Source of the DNA: Spiroplasma corruscae
Lineage (GTDB): Bacteria; Bacillota_I; Bacilli_A; Mycoplasmatales; Mycoplasmataceae
Direction of reading: 5' to 3'
DNA length: 64,000 nucleotides
Assembly (NCBI RefSeq): GCF_002237575.1
Contig: NZ_CP022535.1
Span: 1-64,000 of the forward strand
Numbering within the stretch: position 1 is the first letter of the stretch; each line of letters opens with the position of its first letter. The position numbers and the translations under genes were made by a program. Shown one piece after another: positions 1 to 12,161 of the stretch. The notes beneath the pieces are model-generated. The model was given only the letters and a program-made list of their open reading frames with translations, searched no databases and was not told the DNA's origin.

Positions 1-1332
1 ATGAATAACAATGATATATGAAAAAAAACTAAGGAATGATTAATCTCATCCGATTTAGTTGAACCTAACGTTTATGACGAGTATATAAAAATAGCTGAAC
101 TTAAAGAATTAAGTGATGACGAAAAAGTAATAATAGTTAAATCAGAACTTTCAAAGTGATACTTAAACACTATAAGTGATCAATTAAAAGAAAAAATTGC
201 TGAAATCACAGGAAAATTCACTAATTTAACCTTATTAACCAAGGATGAGTTTAAGAAAGAACTTGAGATCAAATCATTGGTAAGTCTAAAAAAACAAAAA
301 TCGTTACAAAATATATACTCTTTTGAAAATTTTATTACAGGTTCAAGTAATATAAATGCACTTAATGCTGCGAAATCAGCAATAAACAATTTGGGTACTA
401 AATGGAATCCATTATTTATATACGGAGATTCTGGATTAGGAAAAACTCATTTATTAAAAGCTATAAGTAGTGAAGTGGTTAAAAATGATGAAAATTTAAA
501 TGTAAAATATTTTACTTCATCAGACTTTAGAAAAAATATACTCGACTCTCTGATGGATGGTTTTAAAGAAATCGAAATGACTAAGACAAAAATGAATGAT
601 ATAGACGTCATATTAATAGACGATATTCAATTTCTGGCTAATAGTGGCAAAACAAATGAGATATTTTTTAATATATTTAATTCTTTTGTAGAAAGTAATA
701 AACAAATCGTATTATCTTCTGATAAGTTTCCAGAGCAATTAAATGGTTTTGATAAAAGAATGGTGTCAAGATTCTCACAAGGGTTAAGCGTCAGAATCGA
801 GAAGTTAGATAATGAAACATCATTAAATATAATTGACTATAAATGTAAAATTGCAAACATAAAACTTTCACAGGAAAGTAAAAAATATATATCTTCTTTC
901 TTTGGTACGGACGTAAGAAAAATAGAGGGAATAATTAATAAGATAGAATTTTATTTCATACAAAATAAACACGACTCTGAAGAGCTAATAAATATTGATA
1001 AAATATCAAAAATACTCGAAGACTACTCGTTTGCACCTGGTGGGGAGATTACAGTTCAAAAAATAAAGGATGTTGTGGCTCAAAATTATGGTGTTAGTAT
1101 TAAATCAATTGATAGTGGCTTGCGTGTTCAAAACGTGGTCAAAGCGAGACATGTTGCTATGTATCTTACAGGAGAGATATTAAAAAAGAATTACTCGGAA
1201 ATTGGTCTTGCCTTTGGTGGTAAAGATCACACTACTGTGCTGAATGCTTATAACAAAATAAACAAGTTTTTAAAGGACGACAAACTTTTCAAAGCTACAT
1301 TGAAAAAAATTAAGAAAGATATTGTGTCTTAA
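1..1332 (+). CDS. dnaA: Chromosomal replication initiator protein DnaA
   Basis: AAA+ ATPase that binds DnaA boxes, melts oriC and loads the replicative helicase. The frame opens with ATG at base 1 and gives 443 residues, reading UGA codons near the start as Trp. Walker A GDSGLGKT lies near residues 142-149 and Walker B (VILIDD) near 203-208. The C-terminal domain IV carries the DNA-binding DnaA signature VVKARHVAMYL from about residue 379, followed by the GGKDHTTV motif. The length is typical of the family. It is followed by a short spacer with a DnaA box and then dnaN, the usual order at a bacterial origin. The upstream region, probably holding more of oriC, lies outside the window. Confidence 0.98.
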
Positions 1333-1369
1333 AGGCTCAAAACCTTAATGCTATAAGCCTCAGGTGAAG

Positions 1370-1378
1370 TTATCCACA
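1370..1378 (+). promoter_or_regulatory. DnaA box between dnaA and dnaN
   Basis: TTATCCACA, an exact match to the consensus DnaA box, lies in the 98-bp dnaA-dnaN spacer. It sits just upstream of a TATAAT at 1388-1393 that may be the -10 of a dnaN promoter, so bound DnaA could affect dnaN transcription as well as origin function. A single box does not prove that oriC is here rather than upstream of dnaA. Confidence 0.75.
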
Positions 1379-1387
1379 TATTAAGAG

Positions 1388-1393
1388 TATAAT
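1388..1393 (+). promoter_or_regulatory. Possible -10 box of a dnaN promoter
   Basis: TATAAT lies 38 bases before the dnaN start codon. No good -35 hexamer is seen at 16-18 bases upstream, where the sequence overlaps the DnaA box. The call rests on the -10 match alone in an AT-rich region. Confidence 0.35.
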
Positions 1394-1430
1394 AATAATA
1401 AATTAAATAATAAATTAATAGGAGGAATAA

Positions 1431-2558
1431 ATGTTTTTTAGTATAAATAGACTCTCACTCATTGAAGAAATAAATAAATGTAATAGAATAATTGATTTTA
1501 AATCACCATCACCAAGTATTACTGGAATTAGTATTGAAGTATCTGTCGATAATTTGGTTTTGATTTCTACAAATAGTGTAATCTCTATTAAAACTTGTAT
1601 TAACGTTGGAGAAATAGACCTTATAATAAAGCAACCAGGTAACCTATTAATTAGAGGTAAGTATTTTTTGGATATACTTAGAAAAATGGATGATGATATT
1701 GTTAATGTATCTTGTGTTGAAGAAAACATTGTAGTATTATCCGGAAAGAAACTAGAATTTTCTTTAAATATACTTGATTATAATGATTTTCCTATAATCG
1801 CATTTAGAGAAAAAGGAGAAAGCATTATAGTAAATTGTGCTGATTTAAAAAAAGCTTTAAATCAAACTATAATATCTGTTAATGAATATAAACAAAAAAT
1901 TGTATTATCTGGACTTAATTTTTCTTTAAAAAACGATGTTTTTTTTATTACTGGAACTGATGGATATAGAGTTTCAAGAAAGAAGATAAATTTTTGATCT
2001 TCCGAAATTGAAGAAAAGTTTGAATCTAATATACCTTATAAAAGTGTTCTAGAGGTAATCAAATTATTACCTGAAAATGGAGAATGTAAAATAAGTATAG
2101 TTGATAATTATGCGATGTTTATAATAAATAAAACTGTCTTTCAAACATCTGTTCTTGAAGGACAATTTCCTGATGTAAATGCTGTTTTTCCAGTTGATTT
2201 TAATACAACCATATTTGTGGATAACAAAAAATTCTACAAGTTAATTTCACGTGCTGATTTACCAAACGATGACAACTCAATTCCTGTTGTTAATTTAATT
2301 CTTGAAAATGAAAAGATATTTATTAAGTCAAGTATTCATCAGGTTGGTAGTTACGAAGAAGAATTTGAAGAATTTGAATTAAAAGGAATAGATAATCAAA
2401 ACATATCATTCAATTCTAAATATTTAATTGATTCTCTAAGAAGTTTTGAAACAAGAATGATTGAAATCAACTTAATTGACTCAAAAAAACCAATTGTTAT
2501 TTCTTCTTCAGAAGATGATAGTTTAAGTCAAATTATTTTACCAATGTTTTCTAATTAA
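1431..2558 (+). CDS. dnaN: DNA polymerase III subunit beta (sliding clamp)
   Basis: Ring-shaped processivity clamp that tethers the replicative polymerase to DNA. The frame gives 375 residues and reads through one UGA (Trp) at about 1995. The start is fixed by a strong AGGAGG ribosome binding site six bases upstream of ATG 1431. Features of the three-domain clamp fold are visible, including the central LEGQFPDVNAVFP segment and the C-terminal IILPMFSN, which corresponds to the family's closing P-(M/V)-R/F strand. It follows dnaA as in most Firmicutes. A perfect inverted DnaA box lies inside the coding sequence at 2216-2224. Confidence 0.97.
2216..2224 (-). promoter_or_regulatory. DnaA box inside dnaN
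   Basis: TGTGGATAA is the exact reverse complement of the DnaA box TTATCCACA. It lies inside the dnaN coding sequence, about 840 bases from the box in the dnaA-dnaN spacer and in the opposite orientation. It may act as a titration site or be chance. Confidence 0.4.
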
Positions 2559-2588
2559 GATACCATAAAGATAAATTCTACTATTAAA

Positions 2589-2597
2589 TGCTATAAT
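2589..2597 (+). promoter_or_regulatory. Extended -10 promoter of gyrB
   Basis: TGCTATAAT combines an extended -10 TGN with a consensus TATAAT, 23 bases before the gyrB start in the 61-bp dnaN-gyrB gap. The -35 region is poor, as is common for extended -10 promoters. Confidence 0.5.
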
Positions 2598-2607
2598 TAA
2601 AAGGTAG

Positions 2608-4518
<1,911 letters not shown>

Positions 4519-4536
4519 ATTGAGGTTATTTAAATA

Positions 4537-6960
4537 ATGGAAAATAATAACATAGAAAATAGATTATTAGATATCGACATAAAAACAGAAGTTGAACGAG
4601 ATTTTCTTGAGTATTCAATGAGTGTAATTGTTAGTAGAGCACTTCCTGATCTAAAAGATGGGTTAAAGCCTGTTCAAAGAAGAATTATATATGCAATGAA
4701 TGAATTAAAGATTTTTTCTGATACTCCTCATAAAAAATCTGCACGTATTGTTGGTGAAGTCATAGGTAAATATCATCCACATGGTGACTCTTCAGTTTAT
4801 GAAGCAATGGTTAGAATGGCTCAAGATTTTTCTTATAGATACCCACTTGTTGAAGGACATGGAAATTTTGGATCTATTGATGGCGATGGAGCTGCGGCGA
4901 TGCGTTATACTGAGGCCCGTCTTTCAAAAATATCTTCACTATTACTTAGAGATATTGATATGGATACTGTGCCGTTTGTAGATAATTATGATGCACTTGA
5001 AAAAGAACCCGTATATTTAACGGGTTATTTTCCTAATTTATTAGTTAATGGCGCAACAGGTATAGCTGTTGGTATGGCTACAAATATTCCACCACATAAC
5101 CTTTCTGAGGTAATAGATGCAATTGTGGAATCTATTAACGACAAAGATATAACTATTGATAAAATTCTAACTCTTATAAAAGGTCCTGATTTCCCAATGG
5201 GTGCTTCTATGACTAATGGTAAAAGTATGATCGAAGGTTATAAAACAGGAAAGGGTAGCGTAACATTAAGAGCGAAGATTACAACTGAAGAGACAGAAAA
5301 AAGAAATAGAATTGTCATTACAGAAATCCCGTATCAAACAAATAAACTTAAAGTTGTTGAAAAGATTGCTGAACTCCATAAAAATAAAATTATATTAGGT
5401 ATTCATGATATAAGAGATGAGTCTAATTATGAAGGAATTAGGGTGGTTGTAGAAGTTCAAAAAACTGCAAACATTCAACTTATTATAAAAAAACTTTATA
5501 AACTAACAAATCTACAATATAATTTTGCAATTAATTTATTAGCTTTAAATAATGGAAAACCTGAATTATTGAATATAAAAGATATTATTAGGTTATATAT
5601 AAACCACCAAATTTTAGTGATAATAAAAAGAAGTCAATATGAGAAAACAAAACTTGAAGATAAGTTACATATTCTAAAAGCGTTAAAAGTAACCATCGAT
5701 AACATTGAAGAAGTAATTAGAATTATTAAGGACTCTAAAACAACTGCAGAAGCAAGTCTTAATTTAGGTAATAGATTTAAATTTGATGATAAACAAATAA
5801 AAGCTATACTAGATATGAGACTACAAAGGTTGGTTTCTTTAGAACATGAAAAAATTGTGAATGAAATTTTAGATATTGAAAAACGTGTCACTTATTTAAT
5901 AGAAATAATTAACTCAAAAGAACTACAACAAAAAATATTAGTTGATCAATTAATAGATATTAAAAAAAGGTTCGGAGATGAAAGAAGAACAAAAATAATT
6001 GAAGAAGAATTAACTCAAATCGAAGATGAAGAACTAATCCAAGATGACCAATTTTTATTAAGTTTATCAAATGATGGATACGTAAGAAGAATTAAGCTAG
6101 ATGAATTTAAGGTACAAAAACGCGGAGGTAAGGGAACTTTACTAAGTAATAATCAAACCGATGAAATACTTATATCCTGTATTGGTAAAGCAAAGGATGA
6201 AGTTTTATTTTTTACAAATATTGGAAAAGTATATAAAATAAAAGCTTACAAAATACCTTTATTTTCAAAAAACTCAAGAGGTATTCCATTGATTAATTAC
6301 ATTGGTATAAGTCAAGAAGAAACTGTAACTTCTGTTTTATGTTACAAACAAAATAAAAATAAGAACTTATTTCTTCTAACAAAAAACGGTATTGCAAAAA
6401 GAGTTTTGATAAAAGAGTTTGAAAAGGTGAATAATGTAGGAAAATTATCTATTGTATTAGATGAAGGTGACAAATTGATCTCGGTTGTAGCAACAAAAGG
6501 AAATGAACATCTAATAATAGCTTCTAAAAAAGGTAAAGTTATAAAAATAGAAGAAGAGAAATTTAGAATTATGTCTAGAGGTTCAAGAGGTGTTAGAGCA
6601 ATTAAGTTAGACAAAAACGATAATACAGTATCTGCTTGTTCAACTGTAAAGAATACAATGGTAGTTACTATATCAGACAAAGGAATTTTAAAAAAGACAT
6701 TAATTGAAGAATATAATTTACTTAGTCGTGGTTCAAAAGGGATTATCGGAATGAAATTAAATGATAGAACTGGTAATCTTAAGTATATTTTCTCTATTAG
6801 AGAAACAGATGAAATAATCATGGTGTCCTCTGAAGGAAAAACTATAAGAATATTAGCTAGTGATATAAACCTTCAATCAAGAAGCAGTTCTGGAGTAATA
6901 GGGTTTGATGTAAATGATAAAGAAACTGTTACTTCTGTCTCAATAAAATTTAATAAATAA
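4537..6960 (+). CDS. gyrA: DNA gyrase subunit A
   Basis: DNA cleavage and rejoining subunit of gyrase, 807 residues. The catalytic tyrosine is in [10 protein letters not shown], at about residue 124, within the winged-helix domain. A GyrA-box-like QKRGGKG is seen near residue 527 at the start of the C-terminal beta-pinwheel, with further blade repeats ([33 protein letters not shown]). The GyrA box is the element that separates GyrA from ParC, and its presence plus pairing with gyrB supports gyrase over topoisomerase IV. The stop codon abuts the parS/terminator pair. Confidence 0.96.
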   Translation: MENNNIENRLLDIDIKTEVERDFLEYSMSVIVSRALPDLKDGLKPVQRRIIYAMNELKIFSDTPHKKSARIVGEVIGKYHPHGDSSVYEAMVRMAQDFSYRYPLVEGHGNFGSIDGDGAAAMRYTEARLSKISSLLLRDIDMDTVPFVDNYDALEKEPVYLTGYFPNLLVNGATGIAVGMATNIPPHNLSEVIDAIVESINDKDITIDKILTLIKGPDFPMGASMTNGKSMIEGYKTGKGSVTLRAKITTEETEKRNRIVITEIPYQTNKLKVVEKIAELHKNKIILGIHDIRDESNYEGIRVVVEVQKTANIQLIIKKLYKLTNLQYNFAINLLALNNGKPELLNIKDIIRLYINHQILVIIKRSQYEKTKLEDKLHILKALKVTIDNIEEVIRIIKDSKTTAEASLNLGNRFKFDDKQIKAILDMRLQRLVSLEHEKIVNEILDIEKRVTYLIEIINSKELQQKILVDQLIDIKKRFGDERRTKIIEEELTQIEDEELIQDDQFLLSLSNDGYVRRIKLDEFKVQKRGGKGTLLSNNQTDEILISCIGKAKDEVLFFTNIGKVYKIKAYKIPLFSKNSRGIPLINYIGISQEETVTSVLCYKQNKNKNLFLLTKNGIAKRVLIKEFEKVNNVGKLSIVLDEGDKLISVVATKGNEHLIIASKKGKVIKIEEEKFRIMSRGSRGVRAIKLDKNDNTVSACSTVKNTMVVTISDKGILKKTLIEEYNLLSRGSKGIIGMKLNDRTGNLKYIFSIRETDEIIMVSSEGKTIRILASDINLQSRSSSGVIGFDVNDKETVTSVSIKFNK

Positions 6961-6963
6961 AAA

Positions 6964-6979
6964 TGTTTCACGTGAAACA
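6964..6979. promoter_or_regulatory. parS site 1
   Basis: TGTTTCACGTGAAACA is a perfect 16-bp palindrome matching the bacterial parS consensus TGTTNCACGTGAAACA bound by ParB/Spo0J. It starts four bases after the gyrA stop codon, about 7 kb from dnaA, where origin-proximal centromere sites are expected. It is followed by TTTTTATTTAT, so the transcript could also fold into a terminator. No parA or parB gene lies in this window. Confidence 0.85.
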
Positions 6980-7000
6980 TTTTTATTTATGCGAACTTAT

Positions 7001-7016
7001 TGTTTCACGTGAAACA
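7001..7016. promoter_or_regulatory. parS site 2
   Basis: Second exact TGTTTCACGTGAAACA, 37 bp from the first copy (start to start), in the gap between gyrA and the SRP RNA gene. The spacing puts the two sites about 3.5 helical turns apart. It is also followed by TTTTTATTTAT. Confidence 0.85.
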
Positions 7017-7078
7017 TTTTTATTTATTTGATATTGTTAACTAGCTTTAAATAATTCATTTTGTTTTTTATTTTAGAA

Positions 7079-7084
7079 TATAAT
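7079..7084 (+). promoter_or_regulatory. -10 box of the SRP RNA gene
   Basis: TATAAT lies about 17 bases before the predicted 5' end of the SRP RNA, so a start near 7091 would suit the transcript. The -35 region is weak (TCATTT at a 17-base spacing). Confidence 0.45.
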
Positions 7085-7100
7085 ATGTTATTATATGAAT

Positions 7101-7180
7101 GTCATTGTAAGGGTGACGTTCGAACTTGGTCAGGACCGGAAGGTAGCAGCCATAAGAATCCAGTGCCTTGTACATTGACT
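7101..7180 (+). ncRNA. ffs: Signal recognition particle 4.5S RNA (small bacterial type)
   Basis: RNA scaffold of the signal recognition particle, which with Ffh targets nascent membrane proteins to SecYEG. The domain IV apical loop is unmistakable: GGTCAGGACCGGAAGGTAGC at about 7128-7147, containing the GGAA tetraloop and asymmetric loop that bind Ffh. The flanks GTCATTGTAAGG and CCTTGTACATTGAC pair to close the long hairpin. A run of T at 7180-7187 probably serves as terminator. The position between gyrA and tadA-dnaX matches Bacillus, where scr lies next to tadA and dnaX. The ends are approximate. Confidence 0.93.
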
Positions 7181-7202
7181 TTTTTTTATTTTTGGGGAAA
7201 TT

Positions 7203-7631
7203 ATGCAAATAAATAAAATATATAATTTATTAAATAAAAGTATTGAAAAATGTAAGAAATCAAAAGATGTGCCGGTAGTTTCTTTGTTGTATAAAGATGA
7301 ATATAATTTTTATTTAGGATTTAACACTAGACAAAAAAAGTATGAAATAAATAATCATGCTGAAATAAATTGTATAAATAAGGCTTTTAAAAAAACAAGA
7401 TCTAAAAATATGAGTGAATATAAACTTTACGTAAATTTAAAACCTTGTTTAATGTGTATCACCACTTTAGAACAAGTTAACATAAAAGAAGTATATTATT
7501 GATTGGAAAATGATAAAATTGATTATTCTAGAATTAGGTCAAGCATTATATTTAGTAAAGTATATAATAAAAGGCAAGAGGAGTTCTTTAGAAATGAACT
7601 TCAAAATTTTTTTAAAATTTTAAGAGGGTAG
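7203..7631 (+). CDS. tadA: tRNA-specific adenosine deaminase TadA
   Basis: Deaminates the wobble adenosine to inosine in tRNA-Arg(ACG). The 142-residue frame has one UGA (Trp) at about 7500. Zinc and catalytic residues of the cytidine deaminase fold are present: H52-A53-E54 and PCLMC with C82 and C85. The protein is slightly shorter than usual (about 150-165). A GGGG ribosome binding site precedes the ATG. Neighbours ffs and dnaX match the Bacillus order. A free cytosine deaminase is a less likely alternative given the context. Confidence 0.9.
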
Positions 7632-7632
7632 T

Positions 7633-9480
7633 ATGGAAAACAAAAAAGTATTATATAGAAAATATAGACCTTCATGCTTCAATGAGTTAGTAGGACATTC
7701 CGTTGTGAAAGAAATCTTAACTAAACAACTTATGAAAAAAACATTTTCTCATGCAATGATTTTCTCAGGACAAAGGGGTACAGGGAAAACTTCTTTAGCT
7801 AGGCTGTTTGCGAAAAAAGTCTTATGCGATAGTAAAGATTACATCTCTGATGAATCATGTAATAAATGTATAAGCTGTATTGAATTTAATAATGAGTCAC
7901 ACCCTGATTTATTTGAGATTGATGCTGCTTCAAATAATGGAGTAGATGAAATTAGAAGCATTAAATCTAACATTTCAACTTTACCAACAATTTCAAATTA
8001 TAAAATATATATAATTGATGAAGTTCACATGTTATCTAATGCGGCTTTTAACGCATTATTAAAAACTCTCGAAGAGCCTCCTAGGCATGCGTTGTTCATT
8101 TTAGCAACAACAGAGCAAACCAAAATCCCTGTAACAATAGTCTCTAGGTGTCAAGCGTTTAATTTTAAAAAAATTGATCAAGAAAGCTTAGTTAACAAAT
8201 TGATTGAAATAAGTATAAAAGAAGGTTTTGAAATTACACATGAAGCTGCTCTTGAAATTTACTACATAACAGAAGGTTCATTGAGAGATGCTCTAAACTA
8301 TCTTGAACAATGCATGGTAATTACTGAACATGTTATAGATATAAAAGTCTTAAAAAAACTATTTTATATATCTTCAAAAAGTGAAAAACTAGAATTTATA
8401 AGTAATATCACTCTAAATAAAGTTGATAAAATAATCAATGCACTTGAATCATTTAGTAGAATCGGTGTAGATTTTAAAGTTTTCTTAATCGGTTTAATTG
8501 ATATTCTAAAAGAAGTTGTTGAATATAAGTTATGTAAAAATACTGATTTTCTTAATGTATTAAATGAAAAAGAAGTTAAAGAGTTTGATGACATTAGTTT
8601 AGAAACTATTATTAATCTTTCTGAAAATTTAATTGATGCTTATGTAAAAGTAAAAAATACAAGCCTTGGTATAGAAGTGGTGTTGTTAGGTATCATTAAA
8701 TCATTTTCTAATAAACTTATAAGTTTAACTAATAAGATGTCTGGAACAACTACTTTAAAAAAAGAAGAAAATGACCAAGATGACGTAACTTTAAAACATA
8801 GTCCAAAAGTTTCTAACGAAATACTTGTAAATCAAGATATAAAAGAAGAAAATGACTTTATTATTGAAAAAATAACAAATCATAATCAAGAACAAATTAA
8901 TGGACATAAATTTTTGTTAGAAACTGACTATGAAAAAAAAGAGTTTCAAATGAAGTCAATGATAAAAGATAAAAATAAAGTTAAAGTGAATGTATTTTTT
9001 AGCAATGAAGATATACTTAATGAGTTGTTCTTTGCTAATAAAGAAAAAAGAGTAAGTGTAGAATCGAAATTAAACGACTTCTTTAGTGTATTAGATAAAC
9101 AAAATGAACTTACTGATTTGTTAATTCCTTTATATGATACAAAAGTTGTCGCTTCAAGTGAGAATTGTTCGATAATCGTCACTGACAACAGCTCACAAGC
9201 AAACTGAATGAATAACAAAATAAGAGATGATTCATCAATTGAAAAAGTATTTAATTTTCTTGAAGTTAAATTTATATTTGTTATAGATAAGGACCAATGA
9301 AGTTTCATAAAAAAAGATTACATAATGTATAAAAATCAAAACAATATACCAGAGTATGTAAAAAAGAGTTATAGGGAATATTATAGTAAAAAAAACACAG
9401 ATATAGATATTTCAAAAGAGAATTATATTAGAGATTTGAAAGAACACTTTAAAGAATTTGATATTGAGGTCGAAGAGTAA
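7633..9480 (+). CDS. dnaX: DNA polymerase III subunits gamma/tau
   Basis: Clamp-loader ATPase that loads the DnaN ring. The frame gives 615 residues, starting one base after the tadA stop and passing through UGA codons near 9205 and 9298. Walker A GQRGTGKTS begins near residue 46, followed by the zinc module CxxCxxC, the IDEVHMLS Walker B and the LLKTLEEPP sensor region of the family. The C-terminal half is lysine- and glutamate-rich and poorly conserved, as in other tau proteins. I see no obvious slippery frameshift signal for a short gamma form. It lies directly upstream of recR, with no ebfC/ybaB gene between them. Confidence 0.95.
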
Positions 9481-9481
9481 T

Positions 9482-10054
9482 ATGGATGATTTATTAGATA
9501 AGTTAAAAGAAATTGATGGTATCACAAACAAAATAGGAGAAAAGTTTTTAATAAACTTGATTGAAAATTTAGATAAGTTTAATTTATTGAACGAAATACT
9601 ACAAGAACTTAAAGAAAACTATAAAAATTGTGAAATTTGCAACTTTTATAAAATGAATAATACATGTGTCTTCTGCGATAATAATAAACGTGATCAAAAC
9701 TTGGTGTGTGTATTAACATCAAAAAGAGAAGCTAGAAAGTTACTAAATAGCGAATATAGAGGAATAGTACATATATTAAGAGGCGAGATTAACCTAAATA
9801 AAAATATATCTCCGGATACAATACAAATAGATAAATTATTTGCTAGAATTAATAAAGATACAGAGGTGTTATTAGCTACAAATCTTACCTTTAATGGAGA
9901 AGTTACTGCAAATTACATTATTAGTGTTATAAAAGATAAATGTAAAAAGATAACAAGATTAGCAAGAGGTATCCCTTTTGGAGGGTCGTTAGATTATATA
10001 GACGAAGAAACACTTATAAATGCAATTGAAAATAGAAAGATTATTAAAAAATAA
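9482..10054 (+). CDS. recR: Recombination mediator protein RecR
   Basis: Component of the RecFOR pathway that helps load RecA on gapped DNA. It has 190 residues, starting at ATG 9482, two bases after the dnaX stop; the frame extends upstream but MDDLLDKLKEIDGITNKIGEK matches the family N-terminus. A helix-hairpin-helix segment comes first, then a four-cysteine zinc finger (C50, C53, C62, C65), then the TOPRIM domain. The ribosome binding site lies inside the dnaX end. The length is close to the usual 198. Confidence 0.93.
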   Translation: MDDLLDKLKEIDGITNKIGEKFLINLIENLDKFNLLNEILQELKENYKNCEICNFYKMNNTCVFCDNNKRDQNLVCVLTSKREARKLLNSEYRGIVHILRGEINLNKNISPDTIQIDKLFARINKDTEVLLATNLTFNGEVTANYIISVIKDKCKKITRLARGIPFGGSLDYIDEETLINAIENRKIIKK

Positions 10055-10069
10055 TAATTTGGTGAAGAT

Positions 10070-10705
10070 ATGCTTTTTATATCACTTGAAGGAATTGACG
10101 GTTCTGGTAAGACAACAATATCAAAAATGATCAAGGATAATTTGTCTCAAAAAGGTTATAAAGTTTTGTTAACAAGAGAACCTGGTGGGGAAATTTTTGC
10201 AGAGGATATAAGACAAATGATATTAGACAAAAAAAATATAATCACCCCTTGAACTGAAACACTTTTATATATAGCGGCAAGAAAACAACATTTAGATAAA
10301 GTTGTTATACCTGCATTAAAGTCAGGTACTATTGTAATTTGTGATAGATTTATGGATTCAACGTCAGCATATCAGGGATATGCCAGAAACATAGGGATGA
10401 CTGAAATTGATGAAGTACAAAACATAGTTTTAGGCTCTACAAAACCAGATTTAACAATTTTTTTTGATATTACCCCGAATGAAGCTCATATTAGACTATT
10501 AAAAAGAAAAAGAAAACCAGATAGATTAGAAAGTGAAAATGCTTTATTTCACGAAGCTGTTTACGAAGGTTATCAAATACTTATTTCAGAAAATACAGAT
10601 AGAATTAAAGTTGTCGACTCAAGAAAACCAATTAATGAGGTTTTGCAACAAGTAGACTTTTTAATTAATGATGCATTAAATCAAAGAATGAAAAAAAATG
10701 ACTAA
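10070..10705 (+). CDS. tmk: Thymidylate kinase
   Basis: Phosphorylates dTMP to dTDP. It has 211 residues with one UGA (Trp) at about 10250. The P-loop GIDGSGKT spans residues 8-15, the REPGG motif that holds the DR[EP]-type substrate contact follows near residue 43, and the [16 protein letters not shown] segment contains the DR(Y/F) motif. Its end overlaps the start of holB by eight bases, so the two are translationally coupled. The tmk-holB pairing is the usual Firmicutes arrangement. Confidence 0.95.
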
Positions 10706-11438
10706 ATTAGATTTTTTAAATACTATCTACTCATCTATTCTAAACAAAAAACTTCATCACTCTATTATATTAGAATCTAATGAACAAGAGATTTTAGAAG
10801 AATGCGGAAAAGAGTTCGAGAGAATTTTATTTTGTGAATCTCACAGTATAGAAAATGATGATTGCAGTTATTGCAAGTTGGTAAATAATAACAATAATCA
10901 AAATTTGTACGAAGTTTTATCTGATGGTAATCAAATAAAAAAAGATACAATAAAAAAAGTTATTGCTAGACTATCGTTAACTTCTTTTCAGAGCAACTTT
11001 AATAAACTTTATATAATTAAAAATGGAGAACATTTAAAAGAAAGTGCAGCCAACGCATTACTTAAATTTTTAGAAGAACCACCAAAAAATACTTTTTGTT
11101 TAATTTTTACTAAGGATATAACAAAAATTTTACCAACAATAAAGTCAAGATCATTAATTTATAAAACGGAAAGTAAAAATAATTTAATTAGTGGAGATAA
11201 ACTATTAAATTTTTATACAAAAAAAAATAAACTCCAATTACTTGAATACTTTTTAGAACTTAAAACAAAAGATAGAGTTTCTGTCATTGATGCTCTAGAG
11301 TACAATTTTAAAGCTTTCATGAGAATTAATTTTAGAATTTCAGAATGAATAATAGAAGCGATTGAAGAAGTAGGTAAGTATAATTACTATATTTTAACAC
11401 TTGAAAACCTATTTTATAAAATTATTAAGGAGCTATAG
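10698..11438 (+). CDS. holB: DNA polymerase III subunit delta'
   Basis: Clamp-loader subunit that works with DnaX. It has 246 residues and reads UGA near 11346 as Trp. The conserved ANALLKFLEEPP motif and the following KILPTIKSRS segment are typical of delta'. A cysteine cluster (C..CSYC) remains from the zinc module, but no Walker A is seen, as expected for a non-ATPase stator. It is shorter than E. coli HolB (334). It overlaps tmk at the 5' end and shares one base with trmN6 at the 3' end. Confidence 0.85.
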
Positions 11439-12157
11439 TGAAGGTTAAAAATAAACTATTAAATTACAAAGATTTAGAAATTATCCAAGATAGCAATCAT
11501 TTTAATTTTTGTTTAGATTCAGTTTTATTAGCTCGATTTGTAACATTTAATAAAAAGGTTAAAAAAATTGTAGATATTGGAACTAATAATGCAATTATTC
11601 CATTAATTTTATCCAAATATACTAAAGCAGCGATTTATGGCGTTGAGATACAAGAAGAACCATCTATTTTGGCTAGGAAAAATATTGAAGCAAATAATCT
11701 TATTAATCAAATTGAAATTATCAATCAAGATATAAAAAACTTTACAATAAAAAGGAATAACTTTTGTGAAATAGTTGTCTGTAACCCACCTTTTTTTAGA
11801 ATCGATGAAAATTCTAACCTAAATACTAAAGAAAGTCTCGTTATTGCAAGGCACGAGAAATTCCTTAGTCTGGAAGAAATGATACATTTTTCAAGGATAT
11901 TACTTAATAATGACGGAAAGCTGGTATTTATTCATCTTGCAGAAAGATTTGAAGACATTATAATTGCATTAAATAAATCTAGTTTTTCAATTAAAAAAAT
12001 AAGATTTATTTATTCTAAGAATGAAAAGTTTAGTAACAAAATATTGGTAGAGGCTAAGTTATCAAATAATAAAGGTTGTAAGATATTTCCTCCGTTATAT
12101 ATACACAATGATGACGGAAGTTATACAAATGATGTAAAAGTTTTTTTTGAGGATTAA
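11438..12157 (+). CDS. trmN6: tRNA1(Val) (adenine-37-N6)-methyltransferase family protein
   Basis: SAM-dependent methyltransferase of the YabB/YfiC (COG4123) family, 239 residues. The start is GTG 11438, overlapping the last base of the holB TAG stop, with an AAGGAG ribosome binding site just upstream. Motif I is the VDIGTNNAIIPLIL region and the N6-adenine catalytic motif is NPPFF at about residue 116. In Bacillus this gene (yabB/trmN6) also follows holB. The exact tRNA target in this organism is inferred from the family. Confidence 0.85.
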   Translation: MKVKNKLLNYKDLEIIQDSNHFNFCLDSVLLARFVTFNKKVKKIVDIGTNNAIIPLILSKYTKAAIYGVEIQEEPSILARKNIEANNLINQIEIINQDIKNFTIKRNNFCEIVVCNPPFFRIDENSNLNTKESLVIARHEKFLSLEEMIHFSRILLNNDGKLVFIHLAERFEDIIIALNKSSFSIKKIRFIYSKNEKFSNKILVEAKLSNNKGCKIFPPLYIHNDDGSYTNDVKVFFED

Positions 12158-12161
12158 GACT

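Larger units (their letters stand above)
6964..7027 (+). repeat. Direct repeat pair carrying parS and U-tract
   Basis: A 27-base sequence, the 16-bp parS palindrome plus TTTTTATTTAT, occurs identically at 6964-6990 and 7001-7027, 37 bases apart. Each copy reads as a hairpin plus U-rich tail on the plus strand, so the pair may act as tandem terminators for gyrA as well as ParB binding sites. Confidence 0.8.

Noticed and set aside
1333-1369. AGGCT...AGCCT inverted repeat after dnaA as a terminator
   Set aside because: The stem is only five base pairs with a large loop and has no T tract.
4537-6960. ParC of topoisomerase IV instead of GyrA
   Set aside because: A GyrA-box-like QKRGGKG is present and the gene directly follows gyrB beside dnaN.
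7118-7128. Possible tRNA T-loop (GACGTTCGAAC)
   Set aside because: The TTCGA-like stretch belongs to the SRP RNA stem; no acceptor stem, anticodon arm or CCA fits around it.
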